DNA from: Nocardia cyriacigeorgica
Lineage (GTDB): Bacteria; Actinomycetota; Actinomycetes; Mycobacteriales; Mycobacteriaceae
NCBI RefSeq assembly: GCF_010858045.1
Contig: NZ_JAAGVC010000031.1
Coordinates: 1-64,000, forward strand
Direction of reading: 5' to 3'
DNA: 64,000 nucleotides
Part shown: positions 1-7,617 of the stretch, in pieces
How the letters are laid out: the number at the start of each line of letters is the position of its first letter
How positions within the stretch are numbered: position 1 is the stretch's first letter
Made by a program: the position numbers and the translations under genes
The notes under the pieces: model-generated
Told to the model about the DNA's origin: nothing
Databases searched by the model: none
The model's input: only the letters and a program-made list of their open reading frames with translations

Positions 1-2551
1 CACCCGCACCGACCCCCGCGACGGCCGCCCCGGCGCCCCGCTGTGGCAGCTCGTCCGTTTCGCCGACGACGTCTCCGCCGACGACGCGGCGGGGATCGAA
101 TCGGCGTTGGCCGCCGCCGGCCTGCTCGACGCCTGGGTCTGCGCCGCCGCCGACCGGCCGGCGGTGTTCGAATCGGAGCTGTTCCTCGAGCCGCTGCCCG
201 ACGCCGCGCGTCCGACCGGCCCCACCCTCGCCGACGTACTGGTCGTCGAGGACGATTCCGAATCGCTCACCGTGCCGCGTGCCGAGGTCGCCGCCGTCTT
301 GGCCTCCATCGCGCTGGGTGCGGGCCCGGCCGGAGCGCTCTCCGTCACAGCGCTCGGCTCCTCCGCGGATACCGGCTCCGACCCGGGTGCGCCTGCGCAC
401 TCCGGGTCCGCGGACGCCGGACCGGACACGGTCGGTTCGTGCGCCGTCGCCGTCTCCGGGCACTTCCGACTCGGCGTTCAGCTGGGCCGCCACCGCAAAC
501 CGCACGCCGAATTCATCGGCACCACCGCACGCGCGCGCAGACGTGCGGCGCGCATCGCCGAACTCGACCAGGCCATCGCAGCGGCCACCGCCGCGCAGCG
601 CGCCGCCGCCGACGACGAGGCCGAGGTCAACGCACAGTTGACGCGGATCACCGCTGCCGCCAAAGCGTTGCCCCGCCCCACCGGCGTGACCGCCGCGCTG
701 CGCGCGGTATCCGAATGCGCCGGCATGCTGCGGTCCACCACCGAATCCGCCACCCGAGCCGAGGCGGATCTCGACCATGCGGTAGCGCAGGTATCGGCGG
801 CGGAGAAGGCGCTGCGCACGGCCGCCGCCACGCACCGCACCCCCCGCGATCCCCGCGAGATCGACGCCCTGGCCGCCGCGATCCGGCATTTCGAGAACAC
901 CGGCAGCGGGCTGCTGCGGCTGCGCGCCGAACACGAGCGCGATCGGGAACGCGCACGGGAGGCGAGCGACCGTCACGGCGAGGCGCGTGACCTGGCCGAG
1001 GCGTTCGCCGAGGAAGCCGAGGCCGCGCGGGCCGGGTTCGAGGAACAGTCCCGCAAACTGGAGACCCTGCGCGAATCGCTCGGCGCGAGCGCCGCGGATA
1101 TCGACCGCGAGCTGGAGCAGGCCCGCGAACGCATCGACGCGGCCAGGGCCGAGCAGAAGGCCGCGCGCAAAGCCGCCAACGCGGCGATCGAAGCCGTCGG
1201 CGACGCGGAGGCCGCCTACCGCACCGCCCACGAAGCGCTGGGCACCGCGCTGACCGAGGTGCTCGCCGATGTGCGCGCGCTCGCACCCTATGCCCAGCCC
1301 GATCTGCTGGCACTGCTCGGCGCGAACACCGAATGCCGTTGGCCCAGTAGTGAAGCCGCCTGGTCCACGCCGGATCAGCTGCTGTACCGGATCGCCTCGG
1401 CGGGACCGGAATCGGAGCCTGCGGTGTTGCCGACGGAGGTGACCGAACTCTTCGCCGAACTGCGCACCGCCACCGAATCGATGCGCGCCACCGAGGCGGG
1501 CCGCAAATCCACCCGCAGCGCGGTCACCACCGCGCTGCAAGAGTTCGACGCCGCCCTGGCCGCCTCCGGCCGCGACTATCGGGTGCACTGGGACGCCGCC
1601 GATGGTGTGACCGTGGTGCGCGTGCACGACGAACACGGTGTCGCCCCGCTGGCGGACTTCGCGACCCGCGTCGACGCCGCCCGCCGCGATCAAGAGCTAC
1701 TGCTCACCGATGCCGAACGCCGTATCCTCGAAGACGCCCTGCTCACCGGGTTGGCCCAGCAGATCCACGAACGCACCAGCGATGCGCGCGAGCTGATCAG
1801 CCGGATGAGCGCGGAGATGAAGCAGCGGCGGATGTCCTCGGGCAATACCATCGGCGTGCATTGGCTACTCGCGGACGGTTTATCCGACGCGGCACGCGCG
1901 ATGTGCAAACTGCTCGACCGCGATACCTCGGCGCTCAGCGCCGATGATCTGGCCGCGATCCGGGCCCATTTCGCGTCCGAGATCCGGGCCGCCCGCGCCG
2001 CCCACCCGGAACGCTCCTACCCCGAGATCCTCGCCGCCACCTTGGATTACCGCACCTGGCGGGTGTTCTCGTTCACCCTGATCTCCGCCGACGGCACCGA
2101 GGACCGCCTCACCGTCGCCCGGCACAGCGCGCTGTCCGGCGGCGAGCAGTCGGTCTCGCTGCATCTGCCGCTGTTCGCCGCCGCCCACGTCATGCTCGAT
2201 TCCGCCGACCCGCAGGCGCCGCGCCTGCTCGCCCTGGACGAAGCCTTCGCCGGCGTCGACGACAACGGCCGCAGCGAACTGCTCGGCCTCAGCGTCCAAT
2301 TCGACCTCGACCTGTTCATGACCGGCTACGACCTGTGGATCACCTACCCCCACGTCCCCGCCTGCGCCCACTACGACCTCGCCCACTCCACCGCCGAGAA
2401 CACCGTCAGCGCCACCCTCCTGGTCTGGGACGCCGGCGACCTCCTCGCCGAACACGACGGCACCGACCTCACCACCGCCCTCCACTCCCCCAACCGGCGG
2501 CGGTTGGCGCATTCGATTCACGGGGGGTTGCCGTTGGAAACGGTGGGGTGA
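1..2551 (+). CDS. SMC-like ATPase, TIGR02680 family (Wadjet JetC type), 5' truncated
   Basis: The reading frame is open from base 2, so the true start and the N-terminal Walker A lie outside the window; about 849 residues are visible. The middle is Ala/Glu/Arg-rich with long helical stretches, consistent with coiled coils. The C-terminal ATPase half shows the ABC signature LSGGEQ, a Walker B ending RLLALDEAF and a D-loop AGVDD. This order is typical of SMC/Rad50/MukB-like ATPases, and the overall sequence looks like TIGR02680. From family knowledge, such proteins sit in a four-gene neighbourhood assigned to Wadjet-type plasmid defence, where the ATPase acts as the DNA-loop-extruding subunit. 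No JetD-like gene follows; the next gene is an unrelated one on the other strand, so partners must be upstream or absent. Confident for the SMC-like class, less for intact Wadjet function. Confidence 0.8.
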   Translation, partial: TRTDPRDGRPGAPLWQLVRFADDVSADDAAGIESALAAAGLLDAWVCAAADRPAVFESELFLEPLPDAARPTGPTLADVLVVEDDSESLTVPRAEVAAVLASIALGAGPAGALSVTALGSSADTGSDPGAPAHSGSADAGPDTVGSCAVAVSGHFRLGVQLGRHRKPHAEFIGTTARARRRAARIAELDQAIAAATAAQRAAADDEAEVNAQLTRITAAAKALPRPTGVTAALRAVSECAGMLRSTTESATRAEADLDHAVAQVSAAEKALRTAAATHRTPRDPREIDALAAAIRHFENTGSGLLRLRAEHERDRERAREASDRHGEARDLAEAFAEEAEAARAGFEEQSRKLETLRESLGASAADIDRELEQARERIDAARAEQKAARKAANAAIEAVGDAEAAYRTAHEALGTALTEVLADVRALAPYAQPDLLALLGANTECRWPSSEAAWSTPDQLLYRIASAGPESEPAVLPTEVTELFAELRTATESMRATEAGRKSTRSAVTTALQEFDAALAASGRDYRVHWDAADGVTVVRVHDEHGVAPLADFATRVDAARRDQELLLTDAERRILEDALLTGLAQQIHERTSDARELISRMSAEMKQRRMSSGNTIGVHWLLADGLSDAARAMCKLLDRDTSALSADDLAAIRAHFASEIRAARAAHPERSYPEILAATLDYRTWRVFSFTLISADGTEDRLTVARHSALSGGEQSVSLHLPLFAAAHVMLDSADPQAPRLLALDEAFAGVDDNGRSELLGLSVQFDLDLFMTGYDLWITYPHVPACAHYDLAHSTAENTVSATLLVWDAGDLLAEHDGTDLTTALHSPNRRRLAHSIHGGLPLETVG

Positions 2552-2638
2552 ATCGCGCGCCCCTGCCGAGACCGGCAGCACCTCATCGCGGTGCCGGTGT
2601 GGTGTCGCGCCTGATCGGTGTCCGGGGCCGCGGTCGGG

Positions 2639-3007
2639 CTAGTGGAGGCGTATCCAGCTCGGATCGGGCAGCACGGTCGGTCGCTGGTCGGTGTACCAGG
2701 CGTACTCGATCCCACTCAACCAGCCACCTTCGACCCACAGAATGACCTCACCGACCGGCGTACCGTGCCCATCGCTCACCGCGCCGTCGGCGAAGATTCC
2801 ATCCGGACACACCGATGCCGGCGCCACACCGGGCTCCACCTCCAAGTCGACGCTGGGCGATCCGACGCCCCAGGTCGCAACCACCCGCGCATTCGGCACT
2901 TGCTTCAGATACTCAGCCGCCCCCGGTGTGCCGGACGACAGCAACTTCCTGACGACTTCGACCTCCCGATCGGTCAATGCTCGCGGCTGAATAGGGGTGT
3001 TGCTCAT
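2639..3007 (-). CDS. Hypothetical protein, 122 aa
   Basis: A plausible small gene read toward the Wadjet-type ATPase. I chose the ATG at 3007 because the longer frame upstream has no coding character and runs into the inverted repeat at 3218-3298. The product begins MSNTPIQPRAL and has a helical N-terminus, then a mixed segment with GVGSPSVDLEVEPG, and ends with aromatic-rich sequence (GGWLSGIEYAWYTD). It has no signal peptide or membrane segment. I do not recognise the family. It is an orphan in the accessory stretch between the ATPase gene and the XRE-regulator cluster. Confidence 0.55.
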   Translation of the reverse strand: MSNTPIQPRALTDREVEVVRKLLSSGTPGAAEYLKQVPNARVVATWGVGSPSVDLEVEPGVAPASVCPDGIFADGAVSDGHGTPVGEVILWVEGGWLSGIEYAWYTDQRPTVLPDPSWIRLH

Positions 3008-3369
3008 CCGTCCCTCGCTCTCGCGCGATGTCTCGCAGGCCGGCGCATTCGAGCGCATCCAGGTGTTCGGGACGCTGAGCGGGCCTTCGGCCTCGAATAC
3101 CGTTGCTGTCAGCGCGTATCGCAGTTCGGTCCCCGAAAACCATGCGCAATTCCTCCCCGTCCATGCCGTGCAGTATGCACGCGGGGTACGACAACGTTCG
3201 GCGGGCGGCCACCGACAAAGTACTGTTCGCCCGCATATGAGCGACAACTGATCGCGTTGTCGCTCGTTTGTCGCTCATATGCGGGCGAACAGGTACTTCG
3301 GGAGGAGACGAGCTGCTCGCAGATCCGGCAACGACGGAGCCACGCTCATCCCAGCGACCGCGCGCGCTC
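3008..3369. other. Intergenic stretch carrying a long inverted repeat
   Basis: About 360 bases with no convincing gene on either strand; the open frames here are Arg/Pro-rich and lack ribosome binding sites. The notable content is the inverted repeat at 3218-3298, listed separately. No promoter or terminator could be assigned with confidence. Confidence 0.5.
3218..3298. repeat. 30/31-nt inverted repeat with 20-nt spacer and nested third copy
   Basis: The left arm (3218-3247) and right arm (3268-3298) are reverse complements over 30 positions with a single one-base insertion in the right arm; the inner 25 bases pair perfectly and contain CCGCATATGAGCGACAA. The spacer holds a further partial copy, GTTGTCGCTC at 3256-3265, directly repeating the start of the right arm. 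The left arm can therefore form either a 10-bp hairpin with the near copy (7-nt loop) or a 25-30-bp hairpin with the far copy. There is no T-tract, so a simple terminator is not the obvious reading. It could be a recombination site, a mobile-element remnant or a genome-wide palindromic repeat. Confidence 0.85.
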
Positions 3370-3462
3370 TCATTCCCCACCCGGCCGCCAGATGGCCAGC
3401 ACCAGCACCAGCAAGGGCACTCCGACCGCCACCGCAAACCCCGCAACATCCCACCCGCTCAC
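3370..3462 (-). CDS. Small membrane peptide, 30 aa, translationally coupled
   Basis: A GTG start at 3462 overlaps the stop codon of the upstream gene in a GTGA arrangement, so ribosomes finishing that gene can restart here. The 30-residue product has one strongly hydrophobic segment (AVGVPLLVLVLAIW) after a short N-terminus and ends RPGGE, which reads as a single-pass membrane peptide. It is too short for usual gene-calling cut-offs. The support is the exact stop/start overlap, the clean transmembrane segment and the position as last gene of a three-gene operon (4230 to 3370). Function unknown; it could be a small membrane regulator or a type I-like peptide. Chance remains possible. Confidence 0.5.
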   Translation of the reverse strand: MSGWDVAGFAVAVGVPLLVLVLAIWRPGGE

Positions 3463-3758
3463 CGTCCCGACCCCACTATCGACCACCTCGCAAACGAAAG
3501 CCGCGGCAACACCACCTCCACATCGGCAATCTCCATCACCCGATTCAATTCCAGCGGCCCCAGGTGCTCCGGCGCAGGCATGATCACTACCTCGGCCCCA
3601 GAATTACGCACCTGATCCACCACCGGAAGCACCGAAAAACCAGGCCACACAATCGGATACCCGAGCCGCCGAGCCAGCCGCTGAACCTGCGCGGCATCCC
3701 ATTCGGGTGAAGTGCTCACGTCGTAATTGATCCAGCCGAACGCAACCGGATTTGTCAC
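3459..3758 (-). CDS. Small recombinase-N-domain-like hypothetical protein, 99 aa
   Basis: The start is taken at GTG 3758, preceded by an AGGGGG ribosome binding site about 7 bases upstream; the longer frame overlaps the neighbouring gene and is discarded. The product starts VTNPVAFGWINYD and has the alternating strand-helix feel of a small Rossmann-like domain (GYPIVWPGF, GAEVVIMPAPEHLG, EVVLPRLSFARW). That layout loosely resembles the N-terminal part of serine-recombinase-like proteins found beside XRE regulators in actinomycetes, but it is too short and lacks a clear catalytic serine motif. It lies 61 bases after the 136-aa gene and overlaps the 30-aa membrane peptide, so the three probably form one transcript. 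The recombinase resemblance is inference only. Confidence 0.6.
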   Translation of the reverse strand: MTNPVAFGWINYDVSTSPEWDAAQVQRLARRLGYPIVWPGFSVLPVVDQVRNSGAEVVIMPAPEHLGPLELNRVMEIADVEVVLPRLSFARWSIVGSGR

Positions 3759-3819
3759 CCGTATCCCCCTGTCGTGTCGGTCGGTACCGAAGCCAAACCG
3801 TGCAACCCGCGCGAGGTCA

Positions 3820-4230
3820 TCACTTCGATCGCCCCGTTGCGCCCCGATGCGCGAGAACGAGGGCGTCGATGACCACCGTTGCCAGCGGCAAGTCCCCGCG
3901 CGAAGGCGGACGCACCCACAGCGCCTCGCCAAGGTGTGCGGGCATGGTCACGCCTGCCACGCTGCCCACGGACAGAATGATCCGCCCGGTACCGGAGTCG
4001 ACCGTGCACGGTAAGCCGCACGTGCCGCGATAAAACTCGCACCGGACCGTCGACGCATCACCGACTTCTGATGTGACCGTCCCCACCTGGCGATTAACGC
4101 CGACGTTCACGGAGGCCCTCAAAGCCCAATCGCCACTACCCGTGGCCCCATTCTCGATCTGGAGCTGCTCGAACATGTCGCCTTCGCACCTCACTGAGAG
4201 TTCGTCGCTGCTGACTGAATGCACTGCCAT
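3820..4230 (-). CDS. Hypothetical protein, 136 aa
   Basis: The ATG at 4230 gives a 136-residue product divergent from the XRE regulator; further upstream the frame loses coding character. It has a beta-rich look with GDWALRASVNVGVN, then four spaced cysteines (VRCEG, VRCEF, GTCGLPC), and a central hydrophobic strand RIILSVGSVAGVT. There is no signal peptide. Conserved divergent positioning next to an XRE regulator is common for such actinomycete orphans and suggests the regulator controls it. First gene of a likely three-gene operon with the 99-aa protein and the 30-aa membrane peptide. Family not recognised. Confidence 0.6.
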   Translation of the reverse strand: MAVHSVSSDELSVRCEGDMFEQLQIENGATGSGDWALRASVNVGVNRQVGTVTSEVGDASTVRCEFYRGTCGLPCTVDSGTGRIILSVGSVAGVTMPAHLGEALWVRPPSRGDLPLATVVIDALVLAHRGATGRSK

Positions 4231-4343
4231 CCGCCTCGTAAATGCCTTCGGCACTGCGTATCTCACCCGCAAGTTTGTGTGCTTGACTGGTTGGAGTCGA
4301 TCGGATCCGCGTGTGTGTGAAGAACTGTCAAGAGGTGACGGCC
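4231..4343. promoter_or_regulatory. Divergent promoter region between orphan operon and XRE regulator
   Basis: This 113-bp gap must hold promoters in both directions. It contains an inverted repeat CTTGAC (4282-4287) and GTCAAG (4327-4332), and the second arm lies just before the regulator start. The arrangement suits XRE autoregulation plus control of the divergent operon, but the half-sites are short and no clear -10 box was found. Confidence 0.35.
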
Positions 4344-5627
4344 ATGCCCGACAACGCCGAGATCGGTGCGGTACTGCGTGATCTGCGAAAGTCGCGGCAT
4401 CTGACGTTGGCCGTGGTCGCACGGCACGCGGGATGCGCGGAATCGCTGGTCTCCTACATCGAGTCCGGGCGCCGCCAGCTACACCCCTGGCTCGCCACCA
4501 AGTTGGACGAGATCTACCGCACCGGGGGCGTCATCACCGCCCTGATGCGTGATGAGAGGCCGAGTGTTAGCGGACCCAGGGACGAGGTATCTCAGAAAGA
4601 CACCCTCGTTGTGGAGCTACCCGAAGGAGGTGGGCTGATGCCGCTTTCGCGACGGGAGCTGCTGGCGTCTCTAGGTGCGGGAATCGGTACCGGGCCGCTG
4701 CTGCGCATGTTCGAGAGCGCCATCGAGAAGGTTTCGATCGGCGACAGTACCCTGCAAGCTTTCGATGATGCTTACGCCGGCTATCAGACCGCCGCACGCA
4801 GCCTGCGACCTTCCGCGCTTATAGACGGTTTGACCGGGAGCGTCGCAATTCTGGATGGATTACGCCGTCGCACTATGGGGCACCGGCGTAACGAACTTCT
4901 CCGCATGCAGGCCCGATACGCTGAATCGCTGAGCTGGCTCAGCGAGGAAGCTGGAGATCTCACCGCCGCGATGTACTGGATCGATCGCACCAGCCAATGG
5001 GGCCTTGCGGCAAATTGGCGAGAGATGTCGGCGTACTGTTTCGTTCGCCGCTCGATGATGGCCATCAGCTTCACCAGCGACGGTCACCGGGCGGTGGACA
5101 ATGCCAGCGCCGCGTTGAACATGAACGGGGTATCGCCCCGCATCCAGGGTTTAGCCGAGAAACAGATCGCATTTGGCCATGCACTGACCGGCGACGAGAG
5201 CGCCAGCAACCGAGCTCTCGACCGTGCCATGCACCTGCTGGCAAAACCGACACGCGAGGACGACGCGCTGCTCGGTCAACGTAGCGTGGTTGACGACGAC
5301 CTTTTCGCAATCTTCAGCACCACCTGCGATATCTACCTCGGTCTAGGCCAGAGTGTTGTGCCCCTTCTTCAACCGCGTTTGGCATCACTGTCGACCTCAT
5401 CCGTCCGCACCGCAACCATCACACGCGCCAAACTCGCACGCGCATACGCCAACGCAGGCCAACCCGATGAGGCCGCACATTTTGCCCTTGCGGCATTGGA
5501 TGACATCGACAGGATCGGGTCATTGTCGGCGCGCAGCGAACTTCGACGAGCGTTACCAAATTTGAGCCGATGGCGTGGCCGCGAGGACGTGCAGACTGTT
5601 ATTCGGCGGCTGATACCTACCGTTTGA
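4344..5627 (+). CDS. XRE-family helix-turn-helix regulator with TPR-like C-terminus
   Basis: The start is ATG 4344 with AGAGG about 8 bases upstream; a GTG at 4335 is the alternative. The 427-residue protein has an N-terminal XRE/Cro-type HTH at about residues 5-60, with the helix pair around ARHAGCAESLVSYIESG. An RRELL motif at about 104 is followed by a long helical region to the C-terminus that looks like degenerate TPR repeats. Such proteins are cytoplasmic DNA-binding regulators common in actinomycetes, often paired with small orphan genes as here. The 3' end overlaps the convergent peptidase E gene by 11 bases. Its target is inferred to be the divergent operon at 3370-4230. Confidence 0.8.
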   Translation: MPDNAEIGAVLRDLRKSRHLTLAVVARHAGCAESLVSYIESGRRQLHPWLATKLDEIYRTGGVITALMRDERPSVSGPRDEVSQKDTLVVELPEGGGLMPLSRRELLASLGAGIGTGPLLRMFESAIEKVSIGDSTLQAFDDAYAGYQTAARSLRPSALIDGLTGSVAILDGLRRRTMGHRRNELLRMQARYAESLSWLSEEAGDLTAAMYWIDRTSQWGLAANWREMSAYCFVRRSMMAISFTSDGHRAVDNASAALNMNGVSPRIQGLAEKQIAFGHALTGDESASNRALDRAMHLLAKPTREDDALLGQRSVVDDDLFAIFSTTCDIYLGLGQSVVPLLQPRLASLSTSSVRTATITRAKLARAYANAGQPDEAAHFALAALDDIDRIGSLSARSELRRALPNLSRWRGREDVQTVIRRLIPTV

Positions 5628-6333
5628 GCCGGTTGACTTCGAGTGGCTCCTCCGCGACCGTCCCATCCGATCGACGCGAGATCTTGTACGCCTTCGCATT
5701 GTTTCTGTCACTAATCGCGGTCAAGAATTCCCGGCCGGAAAAATGCAGTCCCACGCCCGCGTCCGTAGCAAACCCATCTGCCAGGACCCCCGACGCGACG
5801 CATTCTCGAAAATGTTCCCGCCGGTCGCCATAGTGCACAGCGTTCGAAAAGGGAAGGAACCCCAAACCATCCACGAACGGCCGCAGATCGCCGAACGAGT
5901 CAGTGGTGCCACCGTCGAACCAGCAGGCCGACCCGGCCGACTCACCGCCGAGAACAATCCCTCTCTGCCAGCATTCTCGAAGTACCGCATCCAAACCATG
6001 AGCACGCCAGACTGCCAGCAGGTTGACCAGGCTTCCCCGGTCGACCCAGATCACATCCTGCCGAAACAGGTGTTCCGAGACGTCAGGCACGTTGGGCTTA
6101 TCGAATAAGGCAAGGTGACTTGCCTCGACCTCCTTGCCGGCAAAGGCCGCATAGAAGGCATAGATACTGGCCCGATCATCTCCGGTACCTGTCGATATGA
6201 AACACAACTTCGGCCGCGACGGATTCCCCGCCAACTGGAAGGTGTAGCGGAATACCGGCGAAGGTTGCCACGGCTCGCGCGCCCGGTTGAAGCCCATGGA
6301 TGTCGCCAGGATGGTCGGATACTCAGCAGGCAC
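5617..6333 (-). CDS. Peptidase E-like protein (S51 family)
   Basis: The start is GTG 6333, which gives the family-typical opening VPAEYPTILATSMGF; the earlier GTG at 6366 would read back into toxin-remnant sequence. The 238-residue protein has the nucleophile elbow GGESAGS with the catalytic serine, characteristic of S51 dipeptidases and related class I amidotransferase-fold proteins. These cleave N-terminal Asp-X dipeptides in the cytoplasm. Other family-like stretches are CFISTGTGDD and FLPFSNAVHYGDR. It overlaps the XRE gene convergently by 11 bases, and its start abuts a decayed YefM/YoeB pair, so its original promoter context has probably been altered. Confidence 0.8.
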   Translation of the reverse strand: MPAEYPTILATSMGFNRAREPWQPSPVFRYTFQLAGNPSRPKLCFISTGTGDDRASIYAFYAAFAGKEVEASHLALFDKPNVPDVSEHLFRQDVIWVDRGSLVNLLAVWRAHGLDAVLRECWQRGIVLGGESAGSACWFDGGTTDSFGDLRPFVDGLGFLPFSNAVHYGDRREHFRECVASGVLADGFATDAGVGLHFSGREFLTAISDRNNAKAYKISRRSDGTVAEEPLEVNRLKR

Positions 6334-6349
6334 GAACACGAATCTACCC

Positions 6350-6533
6350 AGCCATCGAGCCGGCACACACCTGCCGCAAGTACAAGGATCGTGCCGTCAG
6401 TAGCGGTACCGGGCGGTGAACGGGTCACGTTCGATGTCACTGATCGAGCGCACGACCCGCAAGGCGATTTGCGATCGGTATTGATCCAATGGCCGAGGTC
6501 TTCGAATCTGACCTTCGCGAAGGTGACTTTCAC
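6350..6533 (-). pseudogene. YoeB-like toxin remnant (frameshifted, internally deleted)
   Basis: From a GTG at 6533 the frame reads VKVTFAKVRFEDLGHWINTDRK, in short blocks matching the start of YoeB/Txe toxins. After the DRK codons the homology jumps by one frame to IALRVVRSISDIERDPFTA, as expected for the middle of YoeB. About 30 codons are then missing, and a TDGTILVLA-like piece resembling the YoeB C-terminus follows in another frame. The remnant is roughly 184 nt against about 255 nt for an intact gene. The start overlaps the antitoxin stop as GTGA, the usual layout of yefM-yoeB. I read it as a dead mRNA-interferase toxin. Confidence 0.6.
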
Positions 6534-6664
6534 CCCGGCTCTTCCGCAAGCCGCTCCATGTCGACCTCGACCACCTCACCGGCTTCGAGTTGAGCGATAC
6601 CCTGAGCAAGGCGTGCCGCGTTGGCGGGGGACCGCATCAGATAGTGGGAGTTGTGCACTGTCAC
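6530..6664 (-). pseudogene. YefM-like antitoxin remnant (C-terminal part)
   Basis: A 44-codon frame from GTG 6664 contains YLMRSPANAARLAQGIAQ and EAGEVVEVDMERLAEE, which match the C-terminal toxin-binding half of YefM/Phd-type antitoxins (typically YLLRSPENARRL). The N-terminal DNA-binding half is missing; upstream bases are instead the 3' end of the MmyB-type regulator gene in a different frame. The stop overlaps the toxin-remnant start. This is best explained by a deletion that fused the regulator's end to the middle of the antitoxin gene. Confidence 0.6.
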
Positions 6665-7490
6665 CGACCGGGAGTCCTCCGGCGCCGGCCAGGTCGTGCA
6701 GGACCGCTGCGGTGGCCTCGTCCAGCGGGTAGAACAGCTCGATGGCGAGTTCGGCGAAGGTGACGTCGGAGGGGGCGCCGAAGGTCATGGTGGTGCTGAA
6801 CATGCACAGCTCGCCGGCAGCGGTGCGGATCCGGACCGGTATCGAGAACGGGCTCGGGGTCACCTCGTCGATCGTCTCGTCGGGCTCGGCGGGCAGCGGA
6901 TAACGGGATACCTCGTCGTAGAGATCCCGCAGGGCCGGATCTCCGGTCGCGCGCACCTGCCCGATCAGGCGCTCCAGCAGATACTTTCGGACCTGCCGGT
7001 AGTTGACCATCCGAGCGGGCGACGCCGGCCCTTCCGGGTACAGGGCGATGCGGTACACATTGGGCGGCTCGGCGGCCACTTCGTCGGCGATCGCGGTGCC
7101 GAACAGTTGCATACCGCGATTCGCGGTGATCACGTTCCAGTACCGGTCCACCAACACCGCCGGGTACGGCTCATGTGCCGCGAGCATGGTCTCCCAGGCG
7201 GTTCGCGCCGATGCCAGCTCCGCATCGTCGAGCGGGCTCTCCCGGTATTCCGGCGGGAATCCCGCGGCGAGCAGGACCGTATTCCGCTCTCGCAGCGGCA
7301 CGTCCAGCGCCGCGCAGAGCTTCAGCACCATCGCCCGGCTCGGCTGCGACCGGCCGGTCTCGAGATAGGAAATGTGCCGCGACGAACTCTCGGCGGCCAG
7401 GGCGAGCTCGAGTTGGCTCAACCGTCGCCGGAGCCGCCACTGCCGCAACAACGCCCCGACCGGAGAACCCTGGTTACCCTGTCGCACCAC
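6576..7490 (-). CDS. MmyB-type helix-turn-helix regulator
   Basis: A 304-residue protein from GTG 7490 (a second GTG is at 7487). The HTH is at about residues 10-65 (LRQWRLRRRLSQLELA, SSRHISYLETGRSQPS). An MmyB-like ligand-binding domain follows at about 95-265, with ERNTVLLAAGF, VLVDRYWNVITAN and the C-terminal FAELAIELFYPLDEATA. The last 30 or so residues after DLAGAGG are Pro/Arg-rich, unlike the family, and are encoded by bases that in another frame are the YefM remnant. The native stop has probably been lost. It is divergent from the SgcJ-like gene, which it may regulate. Confidence 0.85.
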   Translation of the reverse strand: MVRQGNQGSPVGALLRQWRLRRRLSQLELALAAESSSRHISYLETGRSQPSRAMVLKLCAALDVPLRERNTVLLAAGFPPEYRESPLDDAELASARTAWETMLAAHEPYPAVLVDRYWNVITANRGMQLFGTAIADEVAAEPPNVYRIALYPEGPASPARMVNYRQVRKYLLERLIGQVRATGDPALRDLYDEVSRYPLPAEPDETIDEVTPSPFSIPVRIRTAAGELCMFSTTMTFGAPSDVTFAELAIELFYPLDEATAAVLHDLAGAGGLPVGDSAQLPLSDAVPRQRGTPCSGYRSTRSR

Positions 7491-7617
7491 CGCAGACTAG
7501 CGATCCTGCCCGCGCCGACCCAATCGGTCCATGACCTGTCGGGTCATTGAGCACGCGGTCACCGCCCTGGCAGCCTCGTCGCCGAGCCCACCGGGCCGAT
7601 CAGCGAGAGGAACAACC

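Noticed and set aside
43..990. Arg-rich 315-aa open frame over the SMC-like gene
   Set aside because: Low-complexity Arg/Pro/Gly composition typical of an off-frame read of a high-GC gene; the overlapping frame has the ATPase motifs.
2913..3449. 178-aa minus frame across the inverted repeat
   Set aside because: Trp/Cys/Arg-rich, no ribosome binding site; the 30-aa coupled peptide in another frame is better supported.
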